The notes below the pieces were generated by a model. That model was given only the letters and a program-made list of their open reading frames with translations, did no database searches and was not told the origin of the DNA. A stretch of DNA of 22,840 bases. It comes from CAYRUP01 sp964578975. Its GTDB lineage: Bacteria; Pseudomonadota; Gammaproteobacteria; DSM-16500. The position numbers and the translations under genes are program-made. Of the stretch, positions 1 through 7,159 are shown one piece after another (position 1 is the stretch's first letter; each line of letters begins with the position of its first letter). The stretch is taken from the NCBI GenBank assembly GCA_964578975.1, contig CAZOFA010000034.1, positions 1-22,840 of the forward strand, written 5' to 3'.

Positions 1-69
1 ACAATAACCACATTTTGCTTAAAATCATTAAATAAAAATCGGTGGTTTCCTCAGTGGGGTGCGTGGGTT

Positions 70-528
70 ATTACAACGAAACAGATAAAAGAATTTCTTG
101 ATCAGCATCATGTTAAATACATAACGATTGATCATTCGCCGAGTTATACCGCCCAAGAAATTGCAGCAGTTGCGCATATCTCGGGTAAGCAATTGGCGAA
201 GACCGTGATCGTAAAAGCGGGTTCAAAATTTATTATGGTTGTGATTCCTGCCATCGATCATATTAATTTTTCTGAATTGAAAGAATGGACGGGTGCGGGA
301 GAAGTGGATTTAGCAAGGGAATCTGAGTTTAAGAGTAAATTCCCGGAATGCGAAGTGGGTGCGATGCCACCGTTTGGAAATTTATACGAAATGCCAGTGT
401 ATGTTTCCAGTCATCTAGTGACAGATGGCCAAATCGCATTTAATGCGGGTTCACATTCAGAATTATTAAAAATGTCATTTAAAGATTTTGAACAGCTGGT
501 GAAACCAAAAATTATTACGATGCATTGA
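70..528 (+). CDS. YbaK/ProXp-type aminoacyl-tRNA deacylase domain protein
   Basis: Single-domain member of the YbaK/ProRS-INS superfamily, which hydrolyses mischarged aminoacyl-tRNAs in trans in the cytoplasm. Seen: the LAKTVIVK segment carrying the conserved lysine, the GAMPPFGNLY loop, and a C-terminal FNAGSH block typical of the family. The frame is open to base 1, but the first residues (about 1-22) do not look like the family. The stretch TTKQIKEFLDQHHVKY just after an ATT codon at 70 does look like a normal N-terminus. The only conventional start in frame is TTG at 193, which would remove about 40 conserved-looking residues. I therefore mark 70 as the probable start (about 152 aa), either through a rare ATT start or through a base error near the contig edge. 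The exact substrate specificity (Cys-, Ala- or other tRNA) cannot be read from this sequence. Confidence 0.85.
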   Translation: MTTKQIKEFLDQHHVKYITIDHSPSYTAQEIAAVAHISGKQLAKTVIVKAGSKFIMVVIPAIDHINFSELKEWTGAGEVDLARESEFKSKFPECEVGAMPPFGNLYEMPVYVSSHLVTDGQIAFNAGSHSELLKMSFKDFEQLVKPKIITMH

Positions 529-538
529 TTGTTGATCC

Positions 539-623
539 GTCATTGCGAGCCCAGCTTTGCTGGGCGTGGCAATCCAGGGTTTTTATTTTCTGGATTACTT
601 CGTCGTAAAAAACATTCCTCGCA
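539..623. repeat. Dispersed structured repeat, copy A (right end missing)
   Basis: This 85-nt block is repeated at 1464-1548 with a single mismatch. It contains nested inverted repeats: GCCCAGC (549-555) with GCTGGGC (559-565), and AATCCAG (571-577) with CTGGATT (590-596). It starts with GTCATTGCGAG, but the matching right terminus CTCGCAATGAC is lost: it reads CTCGCATCATG and runs straight into the stop codon of the HTH gene at 624-626. Confidence 0.9.
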
Positions 624-1016
624 TCATGCTCTTTTTTTGATTATGTCATTTTCCCAATACGTGCCAAAAATAACGTTAAATTTTGTAGCCTTTGCAATGG
701 GGCAAACAGTTTTATTATGTTTTTCAAGCTTTACAAAACCATAAGCAGATAATGTTTTTAGAGTTCTGGACAAATTACTTAATTGACGTCCTGATAGTTC
801 AGCCAATTCACTTAAAGAACAAGGTTTTTTATCCATGATAAGTTGTAATAATGCTTGATTTTCATTACTGAGTACTTCAGCGAGCGATCGCAGAGAGGTA
901 AACCAAATTTTTGGCTCATCGGGTTTTGGCTTGTATTTGCCTTGAGCGATAGCAAGCGTTCTGTTACGAATGTCCTTTTGAGACATAATACCAATCTTTA
1001 TGATTTTTGCGCTCAT
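624..1016 (-). CDS. Winged-helix HTH protein, probable antitoxin/repressor partner of the TumE-like toxin
   Basis: A 130-residue protein with a central winged helix-turn-helix (about residues 45-105), including SLSELAELSGRQLSNLSRTLK as helix-turn-recognition helix followed by a wing-like AYGFVKLEKHNK. This resembles the MarR-like HVO_A0114-type DNA-binding proteins that are often found beside TumE-family genes. Its ATG overlaps the stop of the upstream toxin-like gene by 4 nt (ATGA at 1013-1016), indicating one transcript and translational coupling. Inference: it neutralises and/or represses the toxin gene, probably through the inverted repeat at 1391-1407. The stop codon abuts the end of repeat copy A, so the last residues could have been altered by the insertion. 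No separate promoter is seen. Function as antitoxin is inferred from context. Confidence 0.75.
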   Translation of the reverse strand: MSAKIIKIGIMSQKDIRNRTLAIAQGKYKPKPDEPKIWFTSLRSLAEVLSNENQALLQLIMDKKPCSLSELAELSGRQLSNLSRTLKTLSAYGFVKLEKHNKTVCPIAKATKFNVIFGTYWENDIIKKRA

Positions 1017-1387
1017 GCATATTCCTCTTCTAATTCTAGGGTACGTAATGTTTTATCAACTTCTGACCAAAAATCTTTAAGTAATTGATGTGCATCAACG
1101 AATTCATAAAAAATTCCTTCATCATTTGAATGTCTGTGTCGATGGTCATAGGTTTTCCGACCTTGATGCTTGCCTCTTTTTCCTAGTTTAACCGCATGCG
1201 CATTATCAAAACCCATAATGCGTATTCCTTGTTGATTATGAAGGGTTAAACTATAGCGTTTTCCATGGGGTATCTCTTCTGTTGGTGATATTTGCTTGAC
1301 TTCAAATTTGGTCCAATATCCACCTGCTTGTTCGATGATAACCCCATCTAAATCGAGTAAGGTATTTATCTCTTTTCCATAAGCCAT
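1013..1387 (-). CDS. TumE-family (DUF6516) putative toxin
   Basis: A 124-residue protein matching the TumE/DUF6516 pattern as I recall it: an N-terminal beta-rich part, a central RYSLTLHNQQGIRIMGFDNA block, a basic His/Arg-rich stretch KTYDHRHRH near residues 79-87, and a C-terminal FVDAHQLLKDFWSEV helix. Members of this family are annotated as toxins of toxin-antitoxin pairs. The ATG at 1387 has a Shine-Dalgarno-like AGGTG 7 nt upstream and a strong promoter further up. The gene is first in a two-gene unit and overlaps the HTH gene by 4 nt. The His/Arg cluster could be catalytic or RNA-binding, but that is inference. Full length with no frameshift. Confidence 0.8.
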   Translation of the reverse strand: MAYGKEINTLLDLDGVIIEQAGGYWTKFEVKQISPTEEIPHGKRYSLTLHNQQGIRIMGFDNAHAVKLGKRGKHQGRKTYDHRHRHSNDEGIFYEFVDAHQLLKDFWSEVDKTLRTLELEEEYA

Positions 1388-1390
1388 TTG

Positions 1391-1407
1391 TTATCACCTG
1401 CTGATAA
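1391..1407. promoter_or_regulatory. Candidate operator (inverted repeat) at the TumE gene start
   Basis: TTATCA (1391-1396) and TGATAA (1402-1407) form a perfect 6-bp inverted repeat around a 5-nt spacer. It lies between the -10 box and the start codon and covers the ribosome binding site, a good place for autoregulation by the HTH partner. Protein binding is inferred. Confidence 0.45.
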
Positions 1408-1436
1408 TTATAACGTAGTATTTTATATAGAGTCAA
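1407..1436 (-). promoter_or_regulatory. Sigma70-type promoter of the TumE/HTH pair
   Basis: On the minus strand, TTGACT (1436-1431) and a perfect TATAAT (1412-1407) are separated by 18 bp. The ATG at 1387 follows about 20 nt downstream of the -10 box. Confidence 0.65.
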
Positions 1437-1463
1437 TTGAGAGTTTTGTGAGTAAGATGTGCC

Positions 1464-1553
1464 GTCATTGCGAGCCCAGCTTTGCTGGGCGTGGCAATCC
1501 AGGGTTTTTATTTTCTGGATTACTTCGTCGTAAAAAACACTCCTCGCAATGAC
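1464..1553. repeat. Dispersed structured repeat, copy B (complete)
   Basis: Complete 90-bp copy of the element at 539-623, in the same orientation. Its ends are perfect inverted repeats, GTCATTGCGAG (1464-1474) and CTCGCAATGAC (1543-1553). Two internal hairpins match those of copy A. It lies between the TumE promoter and the 3' end of the glycosyltransferase gene. Similar CGTCATTGCGAG...GCAATCCAG repeats are known in several intracellular bacteria. No coding capacity of its own. Confidence 0.9.
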
Positions 1554-1562
1554 GATGTCGTG

Positions 1563-1583
1563 AAAAACAGCTCCCAAAGAGCT
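1563..1583 (-). terminator. Probable intrinsic terminator of the glycosyltransferase gene
   Basis: Reading the minus strand directly after the stop codon, AGCTC (1583-1579), a 5-nt loop and GAGCT (1573-1569) are followed by GTTTTT. The stem is short, so this is moderate evidence only. Confidence 0.5.
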
Positions 1584-2696
1584 TCATCGCAACTGGTTGA
1601 TGACAGCAGAAAGCTTTTCTTTAAATCTTTCCAGAGAAAAATTTTCATTGACTTGTGCGTAAGCTTTTTCACCCCAATTTAATCGTTCATCCGACAACGC
1701 CATCGTTAACATGGCTTGAGCAAGTAATTCAGCATTTCCAGGTTCAACCAAAAGACCAGCATCGCTAATCACTTCAGGAATCCCATACACACGTGTACCG
1801 ATGACCGGAAGTCTGGCCACCATGGCTTCGATTAACACGAGACCGAATGCCTCTTCAACCGATGATAAAACAAAAACATCGAAGGCTTTTAAATAGCAAG
1901 AAGCATTGGCAATGAAGCCGGTAAAAATAACAGCATGGTGTAAATCAAGTTCGTCGACGAGATTTTTTAAATCTTGCGCTAAACGTCCATCACCGATAAT
2001 CATCAATTTTGCTTGAGGAATTTTTTCGTGAATAATTTTAAAAGCGCGGATCAGTGTGCGCTGATCTTTGTCGGGAACAAGACGTCCGACCGTGCCAAAC
2101 ACAAACGTATCAGGGGATAATTTTAAATATTCACGAGCGTCAGCGCGTGTGAGTAAAGTGGCTTCTGTGACATTCACATCGATGGAATTATACAATGTGA
2201 TGATGCGTTCTGCAGGCACGCGCCAAAGATTTTTTCGTAAATCGTCACGCACGGAATTAGACACGCCAGCAAAATACATGTTTTTTCGTATTAATCCCGC
2301 AATCAAAATTTTTCTGCCGATATGTGTAATCGTATGTAACGCATGCATCACAAATATCAACATTGGAATTCGACAAAATTGTGCGGCCCACAACATAATA
2401 TAAATCGGTTTGTAACGATGACAAATCACCACAGAAAATTTTCGCGCACGACATAACGCCACCATTTGCTTTATCGCGCCAATTTTGAGTCCCCGAATAT
2501 CACGTTTCGAGCAATTTAAATAAATCACTTCTTCCGCTTCAGTTTTTGTCAGCACAATTTGTTGGTTTTTCGATAAATAAACCACGGTGACTTTAAAATT
2601 ATTTTTATCAAATGATTTTGCATATTGATTTGCGATGTCAATGAATTGAGTGCCATCGTTATGCATAAAAATTAAAATATTTTTACGTGATGTCAT
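1584..2696 (-). CDS. Glycosyltransferase family 4 (GT-B fold)
   Basis: Retaining GT4-type glycosyltransferase of about 370 aa, likely adding a sugar to a surface polysaccharide, lipid or LPS core on the cytoplasmic side of the membrane. Seen: an N-terminal acceptor domain beginning KNILIFMHNDGT; a linker followed by the donor domain FGTVGRLVPDKDQRTLIRAF and MIIGDGRL; and the EX7E motif with E282 and E290 in EAFGLVLIEAM, then GIPEVI near the C-terminus. I chose the ATG at 2696 (MTSRKNIL) because the family core begins right after it. A longer start at 2750 would add 18 atypical residues lying inside xseA. With this start it still overlaps the 3' end of xseA by 14 nt, so the two are probably co-transcribed. 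The substrate cannot be deduced. Confidence 0.9.
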   Translation of the reverse strand: MTSRKNILIFMHNDGTQFIDIANQYAKSFDKNNFKVTVVYLSKNQQIVLTKTEAEEVIYLNCSKRDIRGLKIGAIKQMVALCRARKFSVVICHRYKPIYIMLWAAQFCRIPMLIFVMHALHTITHIGRKILIAGLIRKNMYFAGVSNSVRDDLRKNLWRVPAERIITLYNSIDVNVTEATLLTRADAREYLKLSPDTFVFGTVGRLVPDKDQRTLIRAFKIIHEKIPQAKLMIIGDGRLAQDLKNLVDELDLHHAVIFTGFIANASCYLKAFDVFVLSSVEEAFGLVLIEAMVARLPVIGTRVYGIPEVISDAGLLVEPGNAELLAQAMLTMALSDERLNWGEKAYAQVNENFSLERFKEKLSAVINQLR

Positions 2697-3900
2697 CGAC
2701 CGTACACTCCAAACGTCCCTGCATGAGCCGCACATAAATTTTATCACCACGTTTCACTTTATTCGCTTCGTGTAAAATAATGGAATCAGCCGCACGCGTT
2801 GCAATTGAAAATCCTCGCTTTAAAATGGCGAGTGGATTTAAAGCTTCAAGTTTTGCCGTTAAGGTGTCTAATTTACCGCGCATCGTTTGGATTAATTGAC
2901 TTTGTAATCGAACTAATTCAATTTCAAAATAATCGAGTTGTTGCAATTGTTCGTGTAGACGACGCTTAGGATGTTGTTGTTGCAAATCTTTTTGTAACCA
3001 GGTGGTATGTTGTTGCAATTGTTTTAATTTTTGTTGCATGAGACGCGTTAACTGTTTTTCGTTATTTGAGAGCGCGAGCAATAAATCATTTTTGTCAGGC
3101 GTAATTAATTCTGCGCTCGCCGTCGGTGTGGCGGCACGTAAATCAGCGACAAAATCAGCGATGGTAAAATCAATTTCATGACCGACACCCGAAACAATCG
3201 GTAGTTCACTGTTAAATATAGCGTGCGCGACGCGTTCTTCATTAAATGGCCATAAATCTTCAAGTGATCCGCCGCCGCGCGCTAAAATTAAAACATCACA
3301 TTCTTTGCGTCGATTAGCCGTTTGTATGGCTGTCGCAATTTGACTTGCGGCTAATTCACCTTGCACCAGTGTGGGGTAAATAATAATTTGCGCCATGGTA
3401 TAACGACGTTTCAGCACACTTAAAATATCATGAATCGCAGCACCCGTTGGGGAGGTGATGACGCCAATTGTGTTGGGAAAAAGTGGTAATGGTTTTTTAT
3501 GTTGCTCATCAAATAATCCCGCTGCAAACAAGCGTTTTTTTAACGCTTCAAATTCTTGACGCAATTTTCCTTCGCCAATTTCTTCCATATGTTCGACTAA
3601 CAATTGAAATTCACCACGCCCCTCATACAAACTCACGCGCGCTTTAATCATCACCTGCAACCCTTCTTTGGGAGTGAGGGTCAGACGACGATTTTGCGGA
3701 CGAAACATCGCGCAACGCACTTGCGCGTTTGCATCTTTCAACGAAAAATACCAATGCCCGGATTGCGGTGCGGCAAAATTTGAAATTTCACCTTCTACCC
3801 AAAGCAAGGGAAAGCTGCCTTCTAATATCAAACGAATGTCGCGATTTAAGCGACTCACAGTGTAAATTTCTTCGGTATGGCTAATATCGATTGTATTCAT
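2683..3900 (-). CDS. xseA: Exodeoxyribonuclease VII large subunit
   Basis: Catalytic large subunit of exonuclease VII, which with several XseB subunits degrades single-stranded DNA to short oligonucleotides in repair. Seen: an N-terminal OB-fold (about residues 10-105) with LWVEGEISNF and SGHWYFSLKD; the central nuclease domain with IGVITSPTGAAIHDIL, LILARGGGSLEDLW, FNEERVAHAI and VSGVGHEIDFTIADFVADLRAATPTASAE; then a Gln/Leu/Lys-rich coiled coil (about 275-360); and a C-terminal segment with LAILKRGFSIA. At 405 aa it is shorter than the E. coli protein (about 456 aa), mainly in the coiled-coil part. xseB is not in the window. It is divergent from guaB across 116 nt. Confidence 0.96.
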   Translation of the reverse strand: MNTIDISHTEEIYTVSRLNRDIRLILEGSFPLLWVEGEISNFAAPQSGHWYFSLKDANAQVRCAMFRPQNRRLTLTPKEGLQVMIKARVSLYEGRGEFQLLVEHMEEIGEGKLRQEFEALKKRLFAAGLFDEQHKKPLPLFPNTIGVITSPTGAAIHDILSVLKRRYTMAQIIIYPTLVQGELAASQIATAIQTANRRKECDVLILARGGGSLEDLWPFNEERVAHAIFNSELPIVSGVGHEIDFTIADFVADLRAATPTASAELITPDKNDLLLALSNNEKQLTRLMQQKLKQLQQHTTWLQKDLQQQHPKRRLHEQLQQLDYFEIELVRLQSQLIQTMRGKLDTLTAKLEALNPLAILKRGFSIATRAADSIILHEANKVKRGDKIYVRLMQGRLECTVDDIT

Positions 3901-3949
3901 GGCGTTATGGTAAACGGAATTTAAAAGTAAATAAACCCTAGGATTTTAC

Positions 3950-3977
3950 TTCACTTTTGGCAAAATTCGTGTAGAAT
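3950..3977 (+). promoter_or_regulatory. Candidate sigma70 promoter for guaB
   Basis: TTCACT (3950-3955) and TAGAAT (3972-3977) are separated by 16 bp, followed by a 39-nt leader. An AGGGGA Shine-Dalgarno (4005-4010) lies 6 nt before the ATG at 4017. The -35 match is partial. Confidence 0.5.
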
Positions 3978-4016
3978 GCCCAGGTTAATTTTACCTTACG
4001 TTTTAGGGGAATTAAC

Positions 4017-5501
4017 ATGCGATTAACCCAAGATGCACTGACCTTCGATGATGTTTTGCTATTACCGGCTGAATCCTCAGTTTTGCCCCGCGATGTCGAT
4101 CTAAAAACCTCTCTTACTCGGCGTATTACGCTGAATATTCCACTATTGTCTGCCGCGATGGATACGGTGACGGAGTCGCGTTTAGCGATTGCGCTCGCGC
4201 AAGAAGGGGGTCTCGGTATTATTCATAAAAATATGACCATCGATCAGCAAGCGCATGAAGTGCGCAAAGTGAAAAAATTCGAGAGTGGGGTGGTGAAAGA
4301 TCCAGTGACGGTTTCACCGCAAACGACCGTGCGTCAAGTGTTAGATATCATCAAATCATTTAATTTCCATGCACTTCCGGTGGTGGAAGCGAATCAACAA
4401 TTAGTGGGCATCGTGACGAGCCGCGATTTGCGTTTTGAAACCCAACTTGATCAACCCGTTGCAAATATCATGACGCCGAAAGAACGATTGGTGACGGTGA
4501 AAGAAGCCACGGGGCGTGAAGTGGTACGCGAATTACTGCATAAACATCGTATTGAAAAGGTGTTAGTGATTAATGATGCTTTTCAATTGCGTGGCATGAT
4601 TACGGTGAAAGATATTTTAAAAGAACAAGCAAAACCGTTTGCGTGTAAAGATTCGCTCGGACAACTGTGTGTCGGTGCGGCAGTTGGCACGGGGGGTGAA
4701 TCGGACGAGCGTATTGCAGCACTGGTTTCAGCGGGTGTGGATGTGATTGTGGTGGATACGGCGCATGGGCACTCAAAAGGTGTGATTGAACGCGTCCGTT
4801 GGATGAAAAAACATTATCCGCAAGTGGATGTCATTGCAGGAAACATTGCAACGGCGGATGCAGCCAAAGCCCTCGCAAAAGCAGGGGTGGATGCGGTGAA
4901 AGTGGGGATTGGACCGGGTTCAATTTGCACGACACGAATTGTCACCGGGGTGGGTGTGCCACAAATTACGGCGATTAGTAATGTAAGTAACGCATTGCGC
5001 GGCACTGAGATTGGCGTGATTGCAGATGGTGGGATACGTTATTCAGGCGATATTTGTAAAGCGATTGCAGCAGGTGCGACAGCGGTGATGATCGGTAGTT
5101 TGCTCGCGGGCACTGAAGAAGCGCCAGGCGATGTGGAATTGTATCAAGGTCGTTCTTACAAAGCGTATCGCGGGATGGGATCATTAGGTGCGATGGCGCA
5201 ACGTCATGGCTCAAGTGATCGTTATTTTCAAGAAGGAATGACTGCTGCAGATAAACTGGTTCCCGAAGGAATTGAAGGTCGTGTGCCGTATAAAGGTGCA
5301 TTAGTGAGTATCATCAATCAACTCATTGGCGGGTTGCGTTCGGGGATGGGCTATACCGGTTGTGCTAATTTGCAAGAGATGCGTACGAAAACTGAATTTG
5401 TACGTATTACTAATTCTGGCGTGCGTGAGAGTCATGTACATGATGTGCAAATCATTAAAGAAGCACCCAATTATCAGATGGATGAAAATTATTTTAAATG
5501 A
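4017..5501 (+). CDS. guaB: IMP dehydrogenase
   Basis: Oxidises IMP to XMP with NAD+, the first committed step of GMP synthesis, in the cytoplasm as a tetramer. Seen: N-terminal TIM-barrel half LTFDDVLLLPAESSVLP; a CBS-domain pair inserted at about residues 95-205 (KDPVTVSP, NIMTPKERLVTV); DTAHGHSKGVIE; the catalytic loop GPGSICTTRIVTG with Cys304 as nucleophile; the phosphate-binding GGIRYSGDI; and the mobile flap YRGMGSLGAM followed by the C-terminal EGIEGRVPYKG. At 494 aa it has normal length. The Shine-Dalgarno AGGGGA fits the ATG at 4017. Its stop TGA overlaps the guaA ATG by 4 nt (ATGA at 5498-5501), the classic guaBA arrangement with coupled translation. Confidence 0.98.
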   Translation: MRLTQDALTFDDVLLLPAESSVLPRDVDLKTSLTRRITLNIPLLSAAMDTVTESRLAIALAQEGGLGIIHKNMTIDQQAHEVRKVKKFESGVVKDPVTVSPQTTVRQVLDIIKSFNFHALPVVEANQQLVGIVTSRDLRFETQLDQPVANIMTPKERLVTVKEATGREVVRELLHKHRIEKVLVINDAFQLRGMITVKDILKEQAKPFACKDSLGQLCVGAAVGTGGESDERIAALVSAGVDVIVVDTAHGHSKGVIERVRWMKKHYPQVDVIAGNIATADAAKALAKAGVDAVKVGIGPGSICTTRIVTGVGVPQITAISNVSNALRGTEIGVIADGGIRYSGDICKAIAAGATAVMIGSLLAGTEEAPGDVELYQGRSYKAYRGMGSLGAMAQRHGSSDRYFQEGMTAADKLVPEGIEGRVPYKGALVSIINQLIGGLRSGMGYTGCANLQEMRTKTEFVRITNSGVRESHVHDVQIIKEAPNYQMDENYFK

Positions 5502-7159
5502 TAAAAAATATTAAAACTTGTCATCCCCGCGAAGGCGGGGAACCATCTAAAATAGATTCCCGCCTTCGCGGGAATGACACAAATATTCGCGGGAATGAGA
5601 CGAATATTCGTGGGAATATTCATGCAGAACGTATTTTAATTTTAGATTTTGGTTCGCAATACACACAATTAATTGCGCGACGCGTACGCGAAATAGGCGT
5701 GTATTGTGAAATTCATCCCTATTATTTATCAGAAGAAGCGTTAATCGATTTTGCGCCGCACGGCATTATTTTGTCGGGTGGCCCTGAGAGTGTCACTGAA
5801 AAAACCACCGCGCGTGCGCCAGAAAAAATTTTCCAAATGGGTTGTCCGGTATTGGGAATTTGTTACGGCATGCAAACCATGGCAGCGCAATTAGGCGGCC
5901 AAGTGGTGCAAGGTGCAAAGCGTGAATTTGGTTATGCGAAAGTCGATGTCAAAGCATCCAGTCCATTATTAAAAGAGATTGATATCTCGCTCGATGTTTG
6001 GATGAGTCATGGTGATCATGTCAATGTGTTGCCCGCTGGATTTTCATTAATTGCAAGTACGGATGATTGTGAAATTGTGGGGATGGCCGATGCGGCGCGC
6101 CATTTTTATGGATTGCAATTTCATCCAGAAGTGTCGCACACCCCGCAAGGATTAAAAATTTTAAAGCATTTTATTTTTGATATTTGTCACTGCAAACCAT
6201 TGTGGACGACAAAAAATATTATTGCTGAAGCGATTGAAAAAGTGCGTCTCGACGTCGGTGATGATCATGTGTTGTTGGGTTTATCGGGTGGCGTTGATTC
6301 TTCCGTGGTTGCAGCATTATTGCATCAAGCGATCGGCGCTCAATTAACTTGTGTGTTTGTCGATACTGGTTTGTTACGTTTGCATGAAGCAGATGAAGTG
6401 CAAACATTATTTGCCAAACATTTAGGTATTCATTTAATTACCGTCAATGCAGAAGAAAAATTTTTAACGGCATTAAAAGGTGTTATTGATCCCGAGGAAA
6501 AACGCAAAATCATCGGAAAATTATTTATTGATGTGTTTGATCATGAAGCGTCGAAAATCAAAAATGTAAAATGGCTGGCGCAGGGAACCATTTATCCAGA
6601 TGTCATTGAATCAGCCGCCACAAAAACCAGTAAAGCACAAGTCATTAAATCACATCACAACGTAGGTGGTTTACCGGAAAAAATGAATTTAAAATTACTC
6701 GAACCATTGCGCGAATTATTTAAAGATGAAGTGCGTAAAATCGGTGTTGAATTGGGATTGCCGTCGGAATTAGTTTATCGCCATCCTTTTCCGGGTCCTG
6801 GTTTAGGTGTGCGCGTATTAGGTGAAGTCAAAAAAGAATTTGCTGATACCTTGCGTGATGCCGATGCGATTTTAATTGATGAATTACGCAAAAATAATTT
6901 ATACGACAAAGTTAGCCAAGCATTTGTGGTTTTTTTACCGGTTAAATCCGTCGGTGTATTAGGCGATGCGCGTCATTATGATCACGTGGTTGCAATACGC
7001 GTTGTCGAGACAATCGATTTTATGACCGCGCATGTCGCCCATTTATCTCATACGTTATTAGAAAAAATTTCCAATCGAATTATTAACGAAGTGCGCGGTA
7101 TTTCTCGTGTGGTTTATGATATATCAAGCAAACCACCCGCGACTATTGAGTGGGAATAA
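5498..7159 (+). CDS. guaA: GMP synthase (glutamine-hydrolysing) with an in-frame repeat-derived N-terminal insertion
   Basis: Converts XMP to GMP using glutamine and ATP. Seen: class I glutamine amidotransferase domain (ILDFGSQYTQL; nucleophile Cys122 in GICYGMQ; LQFHPEV with the catalytic His and Glu), ATP-pyrophosphatase P-loop SGGVDSS (263-269), and C-terminal dimerisation/XMP-binding domain with HPFPGPGLGVRVLGE, ending ATIEWE. At 553 aa it is about 28 residues longer than E. coli GuaA (525). The N-terminus starts like a normal GuaA (MIKNI, compare MTENI), then about residues 8-40 are encoded by a palindromic repeat and its tandem tail before normal sequence resumes at IHAERILIL. No ATG, GTG or TTG lies in frame between 5498 and the conserved core, and the ATG overlaps the guaB stop, so the insertion is almost certainly translated. 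Catalytic residues are intact. Confidence 0.97.
   Translation: MIKNIKTCHPREGGEPSKIDSRLRGNDTNIRGNETNIRGNIHAERILILDFGSQYTQLIARRVREIGVYCEIHPYYLSEEALIDFAPHGIILSGGPESVTEKTTARAPEKIFQMGCPVLGICYGMQTMAAQLGGQVVQGAKREFGYAKVDVKASSPLLKEIDISLDVWMSHGDHVNVLPAGFSLIASTDDCEIVGMADAARHFYGLQFHPEVSHTPQGLKILKHFIFDICHCKPLWTTKNIIAEAIEKVRLDVGDDHVLLGLSGGVDSSVVAALLHQAIGAQLTCVFVDTGLLRLHEADEVQTLFAKHLGIHLITVNAEEKFLTALKGVIDPEEKRKIIGKLFIDVFDHEASKIKNVKWLAQGTIYPDVIESAATKTSKAQVIKSHHNVGGLPEKMNLKLLEPLRELFKDEVRKIGVELGLPSELVYRHPFPGPGLGVRVLGEVKKEFADTLRDADAILIDELRKNNLYDKVSQAFVVFLPVKSVGVLGDARHYDHVVAIRVVETIDFMTAHVAHLSHTLLEKISNRIINEVRGISRVVYDISSKPPATIEWE
5520..5578. repeat. Palindromic repeat inserted in the guaA coding sequence
   Basis: The 59-bp element has ends GTCATCCCCGCG and CGCGGGAATGAC and a central AT-rich spacer. 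The right half contains ATTCCC-N8-GGGAAT (5556-5575), the same core form as in the element at 15561-15697 and as the dRS3 repeats of Neisseria (known family; homology not shown). It is read through in frame without a stop. Confidence 0.85.
5567..5620. repeat. 21-bp tandem repeat extending the guaA insertion
   Basis: Two 21-bp units (5567-5587 and 5588-5608) plus a partial third (5609-5620), each beginning CGCGGGAAT or CGTGGGAAT and ending AATATT. In protein they give RGNDTNI, RGNETNI and RGNI. The first unit overlaps the right end of the palindrome, suggesting local duplication of its edge. Unit length is a multiple of three, preserving the frame. Confidence 0.8.

Noticed and set aside
529..744. 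Plus-strand ORF of 71 aa starting RHCEPSFAGRGNPGF
   Set aside because: Its first half is the translation of repeat copy A and the rest is antisense to the HTH gene; no ribosome binding site.
5567..5620. Possible CRISPR-like array
   Set aside because: Units are 21 bp, contiguous without spacers, and inside a coding frame; simple tandem duplication.
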